A DNA stretch of 64,000 nt from Nitrospirota bacterium (GTDB taxonomy: Bacteria > Nitrospirota > Nitrospiria > Nitrospirales > Nitrospiraceae): NCBI GenBank assembly GCA_030645475.1, contig JAUSMA010000020.1, forward strand, positions 1-64,000. The letters are read 5' to 3'. The notes below the pieces were generated by a model. The model ran no database searches and was not told the DNA's origin. It worked only from the letters and a program-made list of their open reading frames with translations. The translations under genes and the position numbers were made by a program. Shown piece by piece: positions 17,376-27,774 of this stretch (position 1 is its first letter; the number at the start of each line of letters is the position of its first letter).

Positions 17376-18525
17376 ATGTTGGATGAGATACGGATTCGCG
17401 TTCGGGCCGTTGGACAATCGGTATCGGAACTACGGGGGCATCTTTGACTTCGCTCGCATGACGACCGAGTTGGCACATCTGGAAGAACAGACCTCACAGC
17501 CTGGCTTTTGGAACCACGCGCAGAAAGCCGCCAAGATCAGCCGGAAAAAATCCACGATCGAGCGCGAGCTGCAAGAGTGGCGCGAGATCGATGGGAAGAT
17601 GAACGATATCGGCGCTTTGCTGGAGCTCGCGGAAGAAACCAACGACACCGGACTTCTGAAGGAACTGGCAGCCGAACTCGACCAATTCGAGCCGAAGCTT
17701 GCCGCCCTGCGGCTTGAACTTCTCTTGTCCGGCGAACTGGATGCCAACAATGCCATTGTGGCGATTCATCCCGGTGCCGGCGGGACGGAATCGCAAGACT
17801 GGGCACAGATGCTGCTCCGCATGTACGTCCGTTGGGCGGAAAGTAAGAAGTTCAAAATCGAGACGTTGGACTTGATTCCTGGAGAAGAAGCCGGAGTGAA
17901 AAGCGTAACCTTGTCCGTGACGGGGCCCTATGCCTATGGCTATCTCAAGGCTGAGGCAGGCGTCCATCGGTTGGTTCGCATCTCGCCCTTCGATGCCAAC
18001 AAGCGCCGGCATACCTCTTTTGCCTCGGTATTCGTCTATCCTGAGGTGGACGAGGAGATCGACCTCGTCATCGAAGACAAAGACCTCAGAATCGATACCT
18101 TTCGGGCAGGCGGCGCCGGTGGCCAGAATGTGAATAAGGTCGAGACCGCCATTCGTATGACCCACCTGCCGACCGGGATCGTCGTTCAATGTCAGAACGA
18201 ACGATCGCAACTACAAAATCGCAATGGCGCCATGAAGGTCCTGAAAGCCCGTCTCTACGAACTGGAACTGAAGAAGAAAGAGGCGGAATTCAACGCCATC
18301 GTGGGCGAGAAGAAAGACATTGCCTGGGGCAGCCAAATTCGCTCGTACGTGTTCCAGCCCTATCAAATGGTGAAAGACCACCGGACCGGGCATGAAGTGG
18401 GCCAGGTCGCCGCCGTCATGGATGGCGATCTGGACGGCTTCATCGAGGCCTATTTAAAGATGAAGCAGCTTGGGAAAACCGCACTCAGCTATCAGCAGGC
18501 TGACATGGACGAGTTCGAGAACTGA
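17376..18525 (+). CDS. prfB: Peptide chain release factor 2 (programmed +1 frameshift)
   Basis: RF2 ends translation at UGA and UAA codons. The gene is split across two frames. Twenty-three codons from the ATG at 17376 end in CTT TGA C (TGA at 17445-17447). Reading resumes at GAC (17446), giving about 382 residues. The body holds the peptidyl-hydrolase motif GGQ (in [15 protein letters not shown]) and the stop-codon recognition motif SPF ([14 protein letters not shown]), which marks it as RF2 and not RF1. The first frame encodes a sensible RF2 N-terminus ([19 protein letters not shown]). Low RF2 is known to favour the frameshift, giving autoregulation. It is followed by lysS, the same order as in E. 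coli. Confidence 0.95.
17434..17448 (+). promoter_or_regulatory. prfB recoding site
   Basis: GGGGG at 17434-17438 acts as an internal Shine-Dalgarno-like stimulator. It is followed after three bases (CAT) by CTT TGA C. The spacing and the slippery CUU-UGA-C are the same as in E. coli prfB. This is a regulatory +1 frameshift and not a sequencing error. Confidence 0.93.
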
Positions 18526-18553
18526 CGGCGAGTACGAACTGGTAAAGGTGCAC

Positions 18554-20044
18554 ATGATGGACGAACTGAACGAACAGCAGCAGCAACGGATCAAGAAGCT
18601 CGATGTCCTGCGTGAGGCAGGCGTGGCCCCCTGGGGCACACGATTCGAGGTGAAGGATCGTGCAGGCCAACTGATCAAGCTCCATTCAGAAAAGACCAAA
18701 GAGGTCCTGGAAGAAGAAAAGATTTCCTGCACATTTGCGGGGCGTATTGTCGCGCTGCGCCGCTTCGGCAAGGCCGGCTTCGCGGTCCTGCAGGATGGAT
18801 CGGACCGGCTGCAAGTCTATCTCAAGAAGGACCATCTCACTGAACAAGCCTATCGTGTCGCCGAGCAGCTCGACCTAGGCGATTGGATCGGTGTGACAGG
18901 TCTCCTCTTTCGCACCAAGACCAATGAGTTTACGGTCGAGGTCACCCAACTGACCTTCTTGAGCAAGGCCCTCAGACCGCTTCCGGAAAAGTGGCATGGC
19001 TTGACGGATGTGGAGACCCGCTATCGGCAGCGTTATGTCGACTTGATCTCCAATCCCGAGGTCCATGGCATCTTCGCCACGCGCAGCCGAATCATCGCCG
19101 GCATCCGCGCCTTCTTGATCGAACGAGGATTCCTGGAAGTCGAAACACCGATGATGCATCCGATTCCAGGAGGCGCGGCGGCCAAACCCTTCGTCACACA
19201 CCATAATGCCCTCGGGGTCGATCTCTATCTCCGCATCGCACCGGAACTCTATTTAAAGCGGCTGATCGTCGGCGGCTTCCCCCGTGTGTTCGAAATCAAT
19301 CGGAACTTCCGGAACGAAGGCATCTCGACGATTCATAACCCTGAATTCACGATGCTCGAGTTCTATATGGCCTATGCCGACTATCAGGATTTGATCGTCC
19401 TCACTGAAGAACTCATCTCCTCCCTGGCACAACAGGTCCTTGGTACCACGGTGATCGACTATCAGGGCAAACAAATCACCCTCACGGCTCCGTGGCGCCG
19501 CTGGTCCTATCATCAGTCGATCCTGGAAGTGAACAACCTGAATCCCTCCGTCCTGCAGGATAAGGATCAAGCGATTGCCGCGGCCAAACAACTGGGCATC
19601 GCGGTCGATCCCAAATGGCCGCTCTTCAACATCGTGAACGAACTGTTCGAGGAAACGGTCGAACCGAGTCTGATTCAGCCGACGTTCATCACCGACTACC
19701 CGATCGAAATTTCTCCGCTCGCCAGACGCAAGGACTCGAACCCGGCTCTGACCGACCGGTTCGAGCTCTATATCGCAGGCCGGGAAATCGCCAACGCGTT
19801 TTCAGAGTTGAACGATCCCCTGGATCAACGGTCACGATTTGAAGGGCAAGCGGCGCAACGGGCAGCCGGCGACGAAGAAGCCCATCTGGTCGACGAAGAT
19901 TTTCTGCGCGCCTTGGAGTACGGCATGCCACCGACCGCCGGCGAAGGCATCGGCATCGACCGCTTAATCATGCTCTTGACCAACCAAGCGTCCATCCGCG
20001 ATGTCGTCCTCTTTCCACAATTGAGACCTGAGAAATCACAATGA
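18554..20044 (+). CDS. lysS: Lysyl-tRNA synthetase, class II
   Basis: A 496-residue class II aminoacyl-tRNA synthetase that charges tRNA-Lys. The N-terminal OB-fold anticodon-binding domain ([23 protein letters not shown]) is followed by the catalytic core. That core has motif 1 ([25 protein letters not shown]), motif 2 ([11 protein letters not shown]...[11 protein letters not shown]) and motif 3 ([10 protein letters not shown]). The start is either of two adjacent ATGs, 18554 or 18557, behind AAAGGTG. Its stop overlaps the ATG of the downstream permease gene (ATGA), so prfB, lysS, lolC/E and lolD appear to be one transcript. Confidence 0.96.
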   Translation: MMDELNEQQQQRIKKLDVLREAGVAPWGTRFEVKDRAGQLIKLHSEKTKEVLEEEKISCTFAGRIVALRRFGKAGFAVLQDGSDRLQVYLKKDHLTEQAYRVAEQLDLGDWIGVTGLLFRTKTNEFTVEVTQLTFLSKALRPLPEKWHGLTDVETRYRQRYVDLISNPEVHGIFATRSRIIAGIRAFLIERGFLEVETPMMHPIPGGAAAKPFVTHHNALGVDLYLRIAPELYLKRLIVGGFPRVFEINRNFRNEGISTIHNPEFTMLEFYMAYADYQDLIVLTEELISSLAQQVLGTTVIDYQGKQITLTAPWRRWSYHQSILEVNNLNPSVLQDKDQAIAAAKQLGIAVDPKWPLFNIVNELFEETVEPSLIQPTFITDYPIEISPLARRKDSNPALTDRFELYIAGREIANAFSELNDPLDQRSRFEGQAAQRAAGDEEAHLVDEDFLRALEYGMPPTAGEGIGIDRLIMLLTNQASIRDVVLFPQLRPEKSQ

Positions 20045-21321
20045 CCGTTCCCTACGAAATTTTTGTCGGGCTCCGCTACTTGCGGGCCAAACGGCGCAAC
20101 CGGACGATTTCCCTCAACACCTTCGTGTCGATCGCGGGCATTACGCTGGGCGTGGCGGCCTTGATCGGCACCGTTGGCATCATGACCGGCTTCAAAGAGG
20201 ACATCCAGGCCAAGATTCTCGGCACGACGGCCCATATCATCGTGCAGGATCGCATGAAAGACGGGATGATCGATTACGACAAGGTTGCCATACAGGTACA
20301 GGACGTGCCGGATGTGGTCGCCTCAACCCCCTTCATCCTGAAGCAAGTCATGTTGACCACGCCATCCGGCGTCCAGGGTGTCGTGATCAGAGGGATCGAC
20401 CCTCAGCGGGAAGGGAAAGTCACGGAGCTGGCCAAGAATCTTTCGACAGGTGAGTTGAGCGATCTCCAGAAGCCAATCAAAATCAAGCAACCACCGGCTG
20501 ACGATCCAACTGGAACGCCGGTTGAAACGGAAAAGCCCGGTATTATCCTGGGAAAAGAACTCGCGTTACGACTCGGCGCCTTTATGGGGGATACGGTGAA
20601 TGTCGTCTCTCCTCCTGCCGGTCCCATTAGCGCCATCGGCATGGTCCCGAAGATCCGGACCTTCGCCGTCGCCGGCATTTTTCAATCCGGCATGTATGAA
20701 TACGACTCCTCTCTGGCCTATATCGACCTCGCCGAGGCGCAGAAGTTTTTCAACATGAACGGCTCGGTCACGGGCGTCGAAATCAAGGTGACCGACGTCT
20801 TTCGGGCCGATGAAATCGCCAGATCAGTGGAACATGCTTTGGGATTTACCTACGGGGCGCGAGACTGGATGGCGATGAACCGCAACCTCTTTTCTGCCTT
20901 GAAGCTTGAGAAGACGATGATGTTTCTCCTGTTGGTCCTGATTACCATCGTGGCATCGTTCAACATCGTCAGCACACTCACGATGATCGTGACCGAAAAA
21001 CAAAAAGAGATCGCCATTTTGAAAGCGATGGGAGCGACGAAGAAAAGTATTCGCCGGATCTTCATGCTGAACGGACTGATCATCGGACTAACCGGCACCG
21101 CCATCGGCATTCCGCTTGGCTATGCCTTTCTCTGGTTGATCCAAACGTTTTGGACCTTCGATCCGACGGTCTATTACATCTCACGCATCCCCGTGCACGT
21201 GTTGGCCTCCGATGTGCTCCTGGTTGCCGGTTCGGCAATCCTCATCAGCTTTGCCGCGACACTTCTCCCCTCTCGTCAGGCAGCCAAACTCGAGCCGGTG
21301 GCCGCCCTTCGTTATGAGTAA
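20041..21321 (+). CDS. lolC: Lipoprotein-releasing permease LolC/LolE
   Basis: A 426-residue FtsX/MacB-type ABC permease. It has one N-terminal membrane helix ([22 protein letters not shown]), a large periplasmic domain, and three C-terminal helices beginning [21 protein letters not shown]. The loop [16 protein letters not shown] is the coupling segment that touches the ATPase. With LolD it extracts mature lipoproteins from the inner membrane and hands them to LolA. Only one permease gene is present, so it probably works as a homodimer (a LolF-like arrangement), although a second copy elsewhere cannot be excluded. It overlaps lysS by four bases. Confidence 0.9.
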   Translation: MTVPYEIFVGLRYLRAKRRNRTISLNTFVSIAGITLGVAALIGTVGIMTGFKEDIQAKILGTTAHIIVQDRMKDGMIDYDKVAIQVQDVPDVVASTPFILKQVMLTTPSGVQGVVIRGIDPQREGKVTELAKNLSTGELSDLQKPIKIKQPPADDPTGTPVETEKPGIILGKELALRLGAFMGDTVNVVSPPAGPISAIGMVPKIRTFAVAGIFQSGMYEYDSSLAYIDLAEAQKFFNMNGSVTGVEIKVTDVFRADEIARSVEHALGFTYGARDWMAMNRNLFSALKLEKTMMFLLLVLITIVASFNIVSTLTMIVTEKQKEIAILKAMGATKKSIRRIFMLNGLIIGLTGTAIGIPLGYAFLWLIQTFWTFDPTVYYISRIPVHVLASDVLLVAGSAILISFAATLLPSRQAAKLEPVAALRYE

Positions 21322-21353
21322 ACTCGTCTCACCACTTAGCCTTCTTGGTGTCT

Positions 21354-22016
21354 ATGATTCGTGTCACTGATCTCTCGAAGACGTTTGTCATGGGCGGGAA
21401 TGAGCTGACGGTGCTGAAAGGCATCAACCTGGACATTCAACGAGGCGAACTCGTCTCGATCGTCGGGGCGTCGGGAGCCGGAAAAAGCACGCTCCTCCAT
21501 ATTATCGGGATGCTCGATCGGCCCACGACAGGCACGGTCCACTTCGACGGTCAGGATATGTTTCAGATGTCGGAAAATGAGCAGGCAGAATTTCGGAATC
21601 GGCGGATCGGGTTTGTCTTTCAATTTCACCACCTCCTGCCGGAATTCACCGCACTTGAGAATGCCTGTATGCCGGCCCTGATCCAGCGACGGCAACAAGC
21701 AGATATCGAACCTGAAGCCATCGCCTTGTTACAGGAAGTCGGGCTGGGATCCCGCCTGCATCACAAGCCTGGTGAATTGTCCGGTGGAGAACAGCAACGC
21801 GTGGCAGTGGCACGGGCCCTCTTGCAGAAGCCTGATCTTGTGTTGGCCGATGAACCGACTGGAAATCTGGATACGCATACGGGCGATGCCCTCTTTGCGA
21901 TGATGCGTGAGCTGAACAAGGCCCGCGGAACGACCTTCGTCATCGTGACCCATAACGATAAGCTGTCAGGTCAGGCCGACCGGATCATACAGATGCAGGA
22001 CGGCCAGATCGTCTAA
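21354..22016 (+). CDS. lolD: Lipoprotein-releasing ATPase LolD
   Basis: A 220-residue ABC ATPase. Walker A is GASGAGKST, the Q-loop lies in GFVFQFHHLLPEFTALEN, the signature motif is LSGGEQQR, Walker B is LVLADEPTGNLD, and the switch histidine is in VTHND. The sequence belongs to the LolD/MacB/FtsE group, and its position 32 bases after the LolC/E permease fixes the role. I chose ATG at 21354; TTG 21345 and GTG 21348 are in-frame alternatives, and none has a strong Shine-Dalgarno. Confidence 0.93.
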   Translation: MIRVTDLSKTFVMGGNELTVLKGINLDIQRGELVSIVGASGAGKSTLLHIIGMLDRPTTGTVHFDGQDMFQMSENEQAEFRNRRIGFVFQFHHLLPEFTALENACMPALIQRRQQADIEPEAIALLQEVGLGSRLHHKPGELSGGEQQRVAVARALLQKPDLVLADEPTGNLDTHTGDALFAMMRELNKARGTTFVIVTHNDKLSGQADRIIQMQDGQIV

Positions 22017-22170
22017 GACCGCCCAGAGCATTTGATCTTTTCGCTCCTACTCCCGAGACAGCACCATCCCCCCGTTTACCTGCGCGAGGGTCCCCTCGTC
22101 TAACCTTGACGAGAGCTGTTTCATCCAATAGACTCAGCAAAATACCTCAACTCCTTGAAAGTGGCTTTCA

Positions 22171-23316
22171 ATGATCTACTCGCGGTGGCTGTACAGGGTT
22201 GCGTCTCTAATGATCTTGGCAATTCCCACACAAGTATGTGCAGTGGAATTCGTCACGGTGGGTCCTCGCGCCATGGGTATGGGTGGTGCGGGTGTAGCCG
22301 TGACAACGGATGCCTTGGCTACCTATTGGAACCCGGCCGGCTTGGCCATGACGCAGACGGTGGATATCAGAATTCTAGGCGGAGCTCAGGTAATCGATCG
22401 TCTCGGCATCGCTGATGCGGTGCACGATCTTGAGAAATTCAACACGTCCGACACCTCACAAGCCAATCTAGCTAAGGCCCAAGACATTACAGCTCGAATC
22501 AATAAGCCTGGTGCCACAGTTTCGTTAAATGGATCAGCAGGTCTATATTTCAAAGGCCATTTGGGCGAACATGCTTTTGGATTTAACGTCTCGGATGTCG
22601 CAACTGGAGGGGCCTTTGTGTCTACTCCTCTGCAAGCCACTCAGCCTGGTGGGGTTAATACTCTTATTAGTATTGCCGGGCAAATGGCGCTCCGTGGTCT
22701 CGAAGCCAGACAGCTGGCATTTTCATATGCCTACGCGTTTTCCGATAAAACATTTGCTATCGGCGTGACAGGGAAAATCATACAAGGCGCCTCCTACAAT
22801 GGGAGTACGACACTCACCGGAGGAACCGACGTATCGGTAACGGACAACTTTGGAAAGTCCACACTTTCGACGGCCTTTGGAATCGACGTGGGTGCCATCT
22901 ATCGCCCCTCCTCATGGCTTCGATTTGCCGTGGTGGCAAAAGACATCAATCAACCGACCTTTAATGCCGCTGGCGGTGGAGAATTGAAGCTGGAACCGCA
23001 AATTCGCGGCGGTATGGCCATCAACCCCTACTCTTCTCTTACCTTAACTGCGGATGTCGATGCCACGGCAAATAAGACCTTTGTGCCAGGAGTGAAGAGT
23101 CAGGTCTTGAGCCTTGGTGCGGAACAGACCATTTTGTCCGAGTTTCTTTCCTTTCGGGTTGGCGGTTTCAAAAACATGAAAGATGCCAATACTCCCTTTA
23201 CCCCCACTGCAGGGCTTGGCCTACGGGTCTATGCGCTGCGTGTCGACGTCGGGGGTGGATACGATTTTCGCGAAAAGGGAGCCCTCGTCTCCGGCTCTCT
23301 CTCTTTGACGTTCTAA
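22171..23316 (+). CDS. Outer-membrane beta-barrel protein, TraF_2/PorV-like
   Basis: A 381-residue exported protein. A signal peptide (LYRVASLMILAIPTQVCA) is followed by EFVTVGPRAMGMGGAGVAVTTDALATYWNPAGLA, divided here by residues 25-58. The GPRAMGMGGA and YWNPAGLA motifs are typical of the FadL/PorV superfamily and of proteins matched by the TraF_2 family. Alternating amphipathic strands continue to a C-terminal SGSLSLTF with terminal phenylalanine, as in outer-membrane barrels. Databases often label such genes 'conjugal transfer TraF', but no conjugation gene is nearby, so I infer a porin or translocon role. It is followed after 16 bases by a lipoprotein that is probably its partner. Confidence 0.78.
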   Translation: MIYSRWLYRVASLMILAIPTQVCAVEFVTVGPRAMGMGGAGVAVTTDALATYWNPAGLAMTQTVDIRILGGAQVIDRLGIADAVHDLEKFNTSDTSQANLAKAQDITARINKPGATVSLNGSAGLYFKGHLGEHAFGFNVSDVATGGAFVSTPLQATQPGGVNTLISIAGQMALRGLEARQLAFSYAYAFSDKTFAIGVTGKIIQGASYNGSTTLTGGTDVSVTDNFGKSTLSTAFGIDVGAIYRPSSWLRFAVVAKDINQPTFNAAGGGELKLEPQIRGGMAINPYSSLTLTADVDATANKTFVPGVKSQVLSLGAEQTILSEFLSFRVGGFKNMKDANTPFTPTAGLGLRVYALRVDVGGGYDFREKGALVSGSLSLTF

Positions 23317-23332
23317 ATGGTATACTGAACCC

Positions 23333-23941
23333 ATGTTCATGCTGCATCACCTACGACGTGCCATCCTCCTCTGTGTACTTCCGCTCCTGATTGCCGGCTG
23401 TGGCGGCCTGCAGGAAGTCTGGGAAGGACCAGGGGCGAGAATGTTCCGGCCTCAAGCCATTGCGGTACTCCCTCCCATGGCCAGCCAATACGACAGCGCA
23501 CGCGAGGATATTCAAGAAGTCTTATCCGGTGCGCTGAATAAGGTTGCCAATATCGAGCGCGTTGTGTCTCCAGAAAATGTAACGGATATCTTCCAGGCTT
23601 CCAAGGAAGCGTTCGATGCCCTGGTCTTCTACTTTTCACGTCTGGAAATGACCGGCCAGTCCGACAAGGACTCGGCGCTGAAGTTGGGCAAGGCGATGAA
23701 CGTGGACTCCTTCTTAGTCGTCCGGGTGAATTCCTGGGAATACATGCGCAAGGAAGGCGATAATGTCGGACGAGTAGGCCTGAGCATTCGTCTTGTCGAT
23801 GCCACAACCGGCACCACTGTCTGGAAGGCACGCCATGAACGGTCGAGCAGCTACATGTTCTATCGTCCGAATTTAAAAGATATTGCGAAAGAGCTGGCGG
23901 CAGAGATGATTAAGGCCATGCCTCCCCAAGCCAAACGATAG
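23333..23941 (+). CDS. Lipoprotein, CsgG/DUF799-like fold suspected
   Basis: A 202-residue lipoprotein with signal peptide and lipobox LIAGC. The mature domain has AIAVLPPMASQ, EVLSGALNKV, a helix, then VDSFLVVRVNSWEY and LSIRLVDATTGTTVWKA. The 'VLPP...' opening, central helix and 'R.vda.tg.vvW.a' strand resemble the CsgG/TolB-N-like or GNA1162 (DUF799) type of outer-membrane-associated lipoproteins. This is pattern recognition only. The 16-base spacing from the beta-barrel gene suggests joint expression. The start could also be the ATG at 23339. Confidence 0.68.
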   Translation: MFMLHHLRRAILLCVLPLLIAGCGGLQEVWEGPGARMFRPQAIAVLPPMASQYDSAREDIQEVLSGALNKVANIERVVSPENVTDIFQASKEAFDALVFYFSRLEMTGQSDKDSALKLGKAMNVDSFLVVRVNSWEYMRKEGDNVGRVGLSIRLVDATTGTTVWKARHERSSSYMFYRPNLKDIAKELAAEMIKAMPPQAKR

Positions 23942-24050
23942 TTCCAGCCCCGCCTGAATTCTTCTCGTCCCAGTTGAAGCGTCTAACAGGCCTCTGAGAT
24001 CGAGAAGCGCCGATACGGGCCTTCCATACGGAGATGCGTGGAGTCGACGA

Positions 24051-24869
24051 CTAGCGGGCCTTAGCCAGCGATGCGTTCATCGCTGTTTTCAATGAGCGGA
24101 CAAATTCTGCGACCTGATTGACCATATCCGGCTTCTGCTGGTGCGCGGCAATCTGCTTCACGATGGCGCTGCCGACAATGACACCATCGGCAATGGCTGC
24201 CACGTTGGCCGCATCCTCCGGTGTCGCCACCCCGAAGCCGACCGCTACCGGCACCTGCGTCACCTTCCTGATCTTCTCGACATTCTTCCCCACATCGGCC
24301 ACGTTCAACAGTTTTGCGCCGGTGATCCCGGTGAGCGACACGTAATACACGAAGCCTTGTGATTGGCGCGCCACGAATTTCCTCCTGTCAGCCGTACTCG
24401 TGGGAGCAAGGAGAAAAATCAGTTGAAGCCCTGCTGCTGCTGCAGGGCCTTTGAGGGGGCCCGCTTCATCCGGCGGCATATCCGGTACGATCAGCCCATC
24501 GATACCGGCTTGGACCGCCTCATGGCAAAACCGCTCAGGACCGAATGCATGGATATTGTTGTAGTAGGCCATCAAGACCAATGGGATCTGAGTCTTGGTC
24601 CTCAGTCTGGTCACCATGGGAAGGATCTTGCGGAGCGACGTCCCGCTGCGCAACGCTCGCTCCGCTGCCTGCTGTATCACGGGACCATCGGCGATAGGGT
24701 CTGAAAATGGAACACCCAGTTCAATGATGTCGGCTCCGGCACGTTCTAACTCCACGACCAGTTGTTCTGTCTCTTCCAGTGAAGGGTCGCCTGCCATGAC
24801 ATACGCAATGAGGGCCTGCTCCCCCTTCAGCCGAAGTTGCGCAAAGGTTCGGTCCAGTCTCGATGTCAT
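24051..24869 (-). CDS. trpA: Tryptophan synthase alpha chain
   Basis: A 272-residue TIM barrel that cleaves indole-3-glycerol phosphate to indole and glyceraldehyde 3-phosphate. The signature [19 protein letters not shown] contains the catalytic Glu, and the catalytic Asp is also present. Later strands carry [11 protein letters not shown] and the phosphate loop [13 protein letters not shown]. Indole passes through the tunnel to TrpB. It is the last gene of the trp operon, overlapping trpB by four bases. The 109 bases beyond it hold no clear terminator. Confidence 0.97.
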   Translation of the reverse strand: MTSRLDRTFAQLRLKGEQALIAYVMAGDPSLEETEQLVVELERAGADIIELGVPFSDPIADGPVIQQAAERALRSGTSLRKILPMVTRLRTKTQIPLVLMAYYNNIHAFGPERFCHEAVQAGIDGLIVPDMPPDEAGPLKGPAAAAGLQLIFLLAPTSTADRRKFVARQSQGFVYYVSLTGITGAKLLNVADVGKNVEKIRKVTQVPVAVGFGVATPEDAANVAAIADGVIVGSAIVKQIAAHQQKPDMVNQVAEFVRSLKTAMNASLAKAR

Positions 24870-26059
24870 AACGTGATTCCTCGCATCTTCGCGACCTGTT
24901 GCACATCCTTATCGCCACGACCGGAGAGATTCACGACCAGGATCTGGTTCTTCTTCATCGAGGGCGCCGCCTTCACTGTGTATGCAATGGCATGGGCGCT
25001 TTCGAGAGCCGGCATGATCCCCTCTTCTCTCGCCAGTAAGTCGAACGCCGCCATCGCTTCATCATCGGTCACCGAGGTGTAGGACGCGCGGCCTTGATCC
25101 CGCAAATAACTATGTTCGGGGCCGACTGCGGCATAATCCAACCCGGCCGACACGGAATGCGTCAGATTAATTTGTCCATCTTCATCCTGGAGTAGATAGG
25201 TCATGGTGCCTTGTAAGACGCCCGGCTTGCCTCCCTCAAAACGCGCGGCATGTTTTCCGCTCGCCACCCCCAGGCCACCCGCCTCGACGCCCACCATCTT
25301 CACCTTCTTGTCTTTGATAAATGCATGGAAGAGTCCCATGGCATTACTGCCGCCACCGACGCAGGCGATGAGGCAATCCGGCAACCGGCCTTCTGCTGCC
25401 AAGATCTGTCGTCTGGTTTCTCGCCCGATAATGGATTGGAAGTCCCGGATCATCATGGGATAGGGATGGGCACCAAGCACTGAACCGAGAATATAGTGCG
25501 TCGTGCGGATGTTCGTCGTCCAATCCCGCATGGCTTCACTGATCGCATCCTTCAATGTGCGGCTTCCAGCATCGACACCGGTCACGGTCGAGCCGAGCAA
25601 TCTCATCCTGAAGACGTTCAGCGCCTGGCGCTGCATGTCCTCGGTTCCCATATAAATTTCACATTGCAGCCCGAACATCGCCGCAACGGTTGCCGTCGCC
25701 ACGCCATGTTGCCCGGCGCCTGTTTCAGCGATGATGCGCGGCTTCTTCATCCGCTGAGCCAACAGTCCCTGCCCGATTGCGTTATTAATCTTATGGGCTC
25801 CGGTATGACAGAGGTCTTCACGCTTCAAATAGATCTTCGCGCCACCCAGGCGCTTGGTGAGTCGTTGCGCGAAGTAGAGCGAGGTGGGTCGACCGACATA
25901 GTGTTTTAAATAATAGGCCAGCTCGGACTGGAAGCGCCGGTCTTTTTTTGCACGGGCATATTCCTCCTCCAACTCAAGCAACGCGGGCATGAGTGTTTCA
26001 GGAACATACCGTCCACCGTAGGCACCGAAGCGGCCTTGTTTGTTGGGAACTGCGCCCAT
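24866..26059 (-). CDS. trpB: Tryptophan synthase beta chain
   Basis: A 397-residue PLP enzyme that condenses indole with serine. The PLP lysine is in [13 protein letters not shown]. The glycine-rich phosphate loop is GGGSNAMG, and the serine-site region [15 protein letters not shown] is intact. It is TrpB1 type, with the usual partner trpA overlapping by four bases. I prefer the ATG at 26059, which gives the usual length and has GAGGG just upstream; an ATG at 26071 is possible. A palindromic element lies between it and trpF, the only large gap within the core trp genes. Confidence 0.96.
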   Translation of the reverse strand: MGAVPNKQGRFGAYGGRYVPETLMPALLELEEEYARAKKDRRFQSELAYYLKHYVGRPTSLYFAQRLTKRLGGAKIYLKREDLCHTGAHKINNAIGQGLLAQRMKKPRIIAETGAGQHGVATATVAAMFGLQCEIYMGTEDMQRQALNVFRMRLLGSTVTGVDAGSRTLKDAISEAMRDWTTNIRTTHYILGSVLGAHPYPMMIRDFQSIIGRETRRQILAAEGRLPDCLIACVGGGSNAMGLFHAFIKDKKVKMVGVEAGGLGVASGKHAARFEGGKPGVLQGTMTYLLQDEDGQINLTHSVSAGLDYAAVGPEHSYLRDQGRASYTSVTDDEAMAAFDLLAREEGIMPALESAHAIAYTVKAAPSMKKNQILVVNLSGRGDKDVQQVAKMRGITL

Positions 26060-26154
26060 CGTCACCCTCACATTCGTTTAGCAGGATCCAGAGAAAGAGC
26101 TACAGTGCACTATGACCTCAATGACCCAGGTCTGGAAGTCATACACTAATCCAT

Positions 26155-26278
26155 CAGGATGATTAAAAAGCTCGTCCAGCAAGGCCGCAGCGAGTGAAGG
26201 CCCGAGGCGTACCCTCGGGGGTACGTTGAGGGGCTGAACGACGCGAGAACGAAGCTGGAAGACTTTTTCAGCATCCTG
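26155..26278. repeat. Palindromic intergenic element, copy B, inside the trp operon
   Basis: This 124-bp imperfect palindrome begins CAGGATGATTAAAAAGC and ends CTTTTTCAGCATCCTG. It has the inner GTACCCTCGGGGGTAC palindrome and lies 24 bases after the trpF stop and about 95 bases before trpB. It could attenuate or process the message between trpF and trpBA. Confidence 0.9.
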
Positions 26279-26302
26279 CCAAGTCCCGCAGTATAAACGG
26301 GG

Positions 26303-26953
26303 CTAGGCTTGAGAGACAACCTTGGCAGCGCGAATGAATGCGCGCACTTTCTCGTGATCCTTCTTCCCGGGCTCACGTTCCACACCGCTGCTGACATCCA
26401 CGCCATAGGGTTGCACGGCCTGGATAGCCTTCCCGACATTGTCAGGAGTGAGCCCTCCGGCCAGGAGGATGTTCGCGGCCTTGGCGGCTTCTGCGGCGAG
26501 TTGCCAATCGATCACCTGTCCGGTGCCCCCATAGGCCTGATCGGAAAAGGCGTCCAGCACGAACCCTCGAACGCCGGCCCGTCCACGATACTCCGCCAGC
26601 GCAAGAAATGCGCTCCGGTCTTTCACACGGAGTGCTTTGAGGATCGGACGGCCTAACTCCTGGCAATAGGTCGCGGTTTCGTTCCCATGCAACTGGGCGA
26701 ATGCGAGGCCACAATCGTCCATGACATTCCGAACGGCTTGAGGCTCTTCGTTGACGAAAACCCCCACAGGGGTCACCAAGGGAGGCAGGCTCATAATGAT
26801 GAGCCGGGCCACCGCAGGCTCGATGTATCGAGGGCTCTTCCGATAAAAAATGAAGCCGAGGGCATCGGCACCGGCCTCGACAGCAACCCTCGCGTCCTCA
26901 GCGCTCGTGATGCCACAGATTTTCACTTTGGCAATATAGGACATATTAGACAT
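26303..26953 (-). CDS. trpF: Phosphoribosylanthranilate isomerase
   Basis: A 216-residue TIM barrel catalysing the Amadori rearrangement of phosphoribosylanthranilate. Family motifs are present: VKICGITSAEDA with the catalytic cysteine, ADALGFIFYRKSPRYI, and near the end GVDVSSGVEREPGKKDHEKV, with the catalytic aspartate and phosphate-binding residues. The chosen ATG at 26953 overlaps the end of trpC by eight bases; ATG 26944 directly after the trpC stop is also possible. It is a separate gene here and not fused to trpC as in enterobacteria. Confidence 0.95.
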   Translation of the reverse strand: MSNMSYIAKVKICGITSAEDARVAVEAGADALGFIFYRKSPRYIEPAVARLIIMSLPPLVTPVGVFVNEEPQAVRNVMDDCGLAFAQLHGNETATYCQELGRPILKALRVKDRSAFLALAEYRGRAGVRGFVLDAFSDQAYGGTGQVIDWQLAAEAAKAANILLAGGLTPDNVGKAIQAVQPYGVDVSSGVEREPGKKDHEKVRAFIRAAKVVSQA

Positions 26954-27767
26954 GTGATGAATCCGGTGTTCCCATCAGCTCTCGGATCTTGGCCGCCGTA
27001 TCTTCTGCGCGAATGAGCGATTCTCCGACGAGCATGGCATGGATACCGGCTTCAACGAGCCGTCCGACATCAGCACGTGTGTGGATCCCGCTTTCACTGA
27101 TGATCAGCTTGTCAGCCGGGATCCGTTTGGCCAACCGCAGTGTCACTCCAAGATCGGTCGTGAAGGTCTTCAGGTCGCGATTGTTGATACCGATCAGCCG
27201 CGCGTCCGGGACACGCTCCAATACCGTGTCGAGTTCTCGCTCATGATGAGTTTCGATCAAGACATCCAGCCCTAACCCGCGAGCGAGCGCATAGAAGTCT
27301 ATTAATTGCTGCCGTTCCAATGCTGCGACGATTAACAGGACTGCATCGGCTCCGTAGGCACGCGCCTCGTAAAATTGGACCTCTTCGACCATGAACTCTT
27401 TATTCAGGGCAGGCATCGGCACCGATTGTTTGATCTCGCGAAGATAATCGAGACTGCCTTGAAAAAAATCCTTGTCGGTTAAAATGGATAGAGCCGACGC
27501 GCCATGGGCATGGTAGGTCTTGGCAATCTCGAGGTAATTAAACCGTTCGGAGAACTCGGGCCGGAGGAGACCAAGACTAGGCGAGGCTTTTTTGACTTCG
27601 GCGATCAGCGACGGGCTGCCAGCCGTTTTTGTCGCTTCGAGGGCGACGGCGAAGCCTAATACACCTGGCGCGTCCTGAATTCTTTTCTTCAGCTCAGAGA
27701 GGTACCCACGGCTTTGTTTATGCCTGAGTTCAGCTTTCTTATGCTCCAGAATACGAGAAAGAATCAC
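26946..27767 (-). CDS. trpC: Indole-3-glycerol phosphate synthase
   Basis: A 273-residue TIM-barrel enzyme converting carboxyphenylaminodeoxyribulose phosphate to indole-3-glycerol phosphate. Motifs include LIAEVKKASPS with the catalytic lysine, SALSILTDKDFFQGS, GINNRDLKTF and ISESGIHTRAD. A GTG start at 27767 fits best: it lies seven bases after the trpD stop, and GGGGATGA within the trpD end serves as ribosome site. Upstream in-frame ATG codons fall inside trpD and would add about 48 unrelated residues. Confidence 0.95.
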   Translation of the reverse strand: MILSRILEHKKAELRHKQSRGYLSELKKRIQDAPGVLGFAVALEATKTAGSPSLIAEVKKASPSLGLLRPEFSERFNYLEIAKTYHAHGASALSILTDKDFFQGSLDYLREIKQSVPMPALNKEFMVEEVQFYEARAYGADAVLLIVAALERQQLIDFYALARGLGLDVLIETHHERELDTVLERVPDARLIGINNRDLKTFTTDLGVTLRLAKRIPADKLIISESGIHTRADVGRLVEAGIHAMLVGESLIRAEDTAAKIRELMGTPDSSHV

Positions 27768-27774
27768 GAGACCG

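Noticed and set aside
17376-17450. Frameshift mutation or pseudogene in prfB
   Set aside because: The exact recoding signal is present and both parts encode normal RF2.
22171-23316. Conjugation gene (TraF)
   Set aside because: The match is to the general outer-membrane barrel pattern, and no other transfer gene is near.
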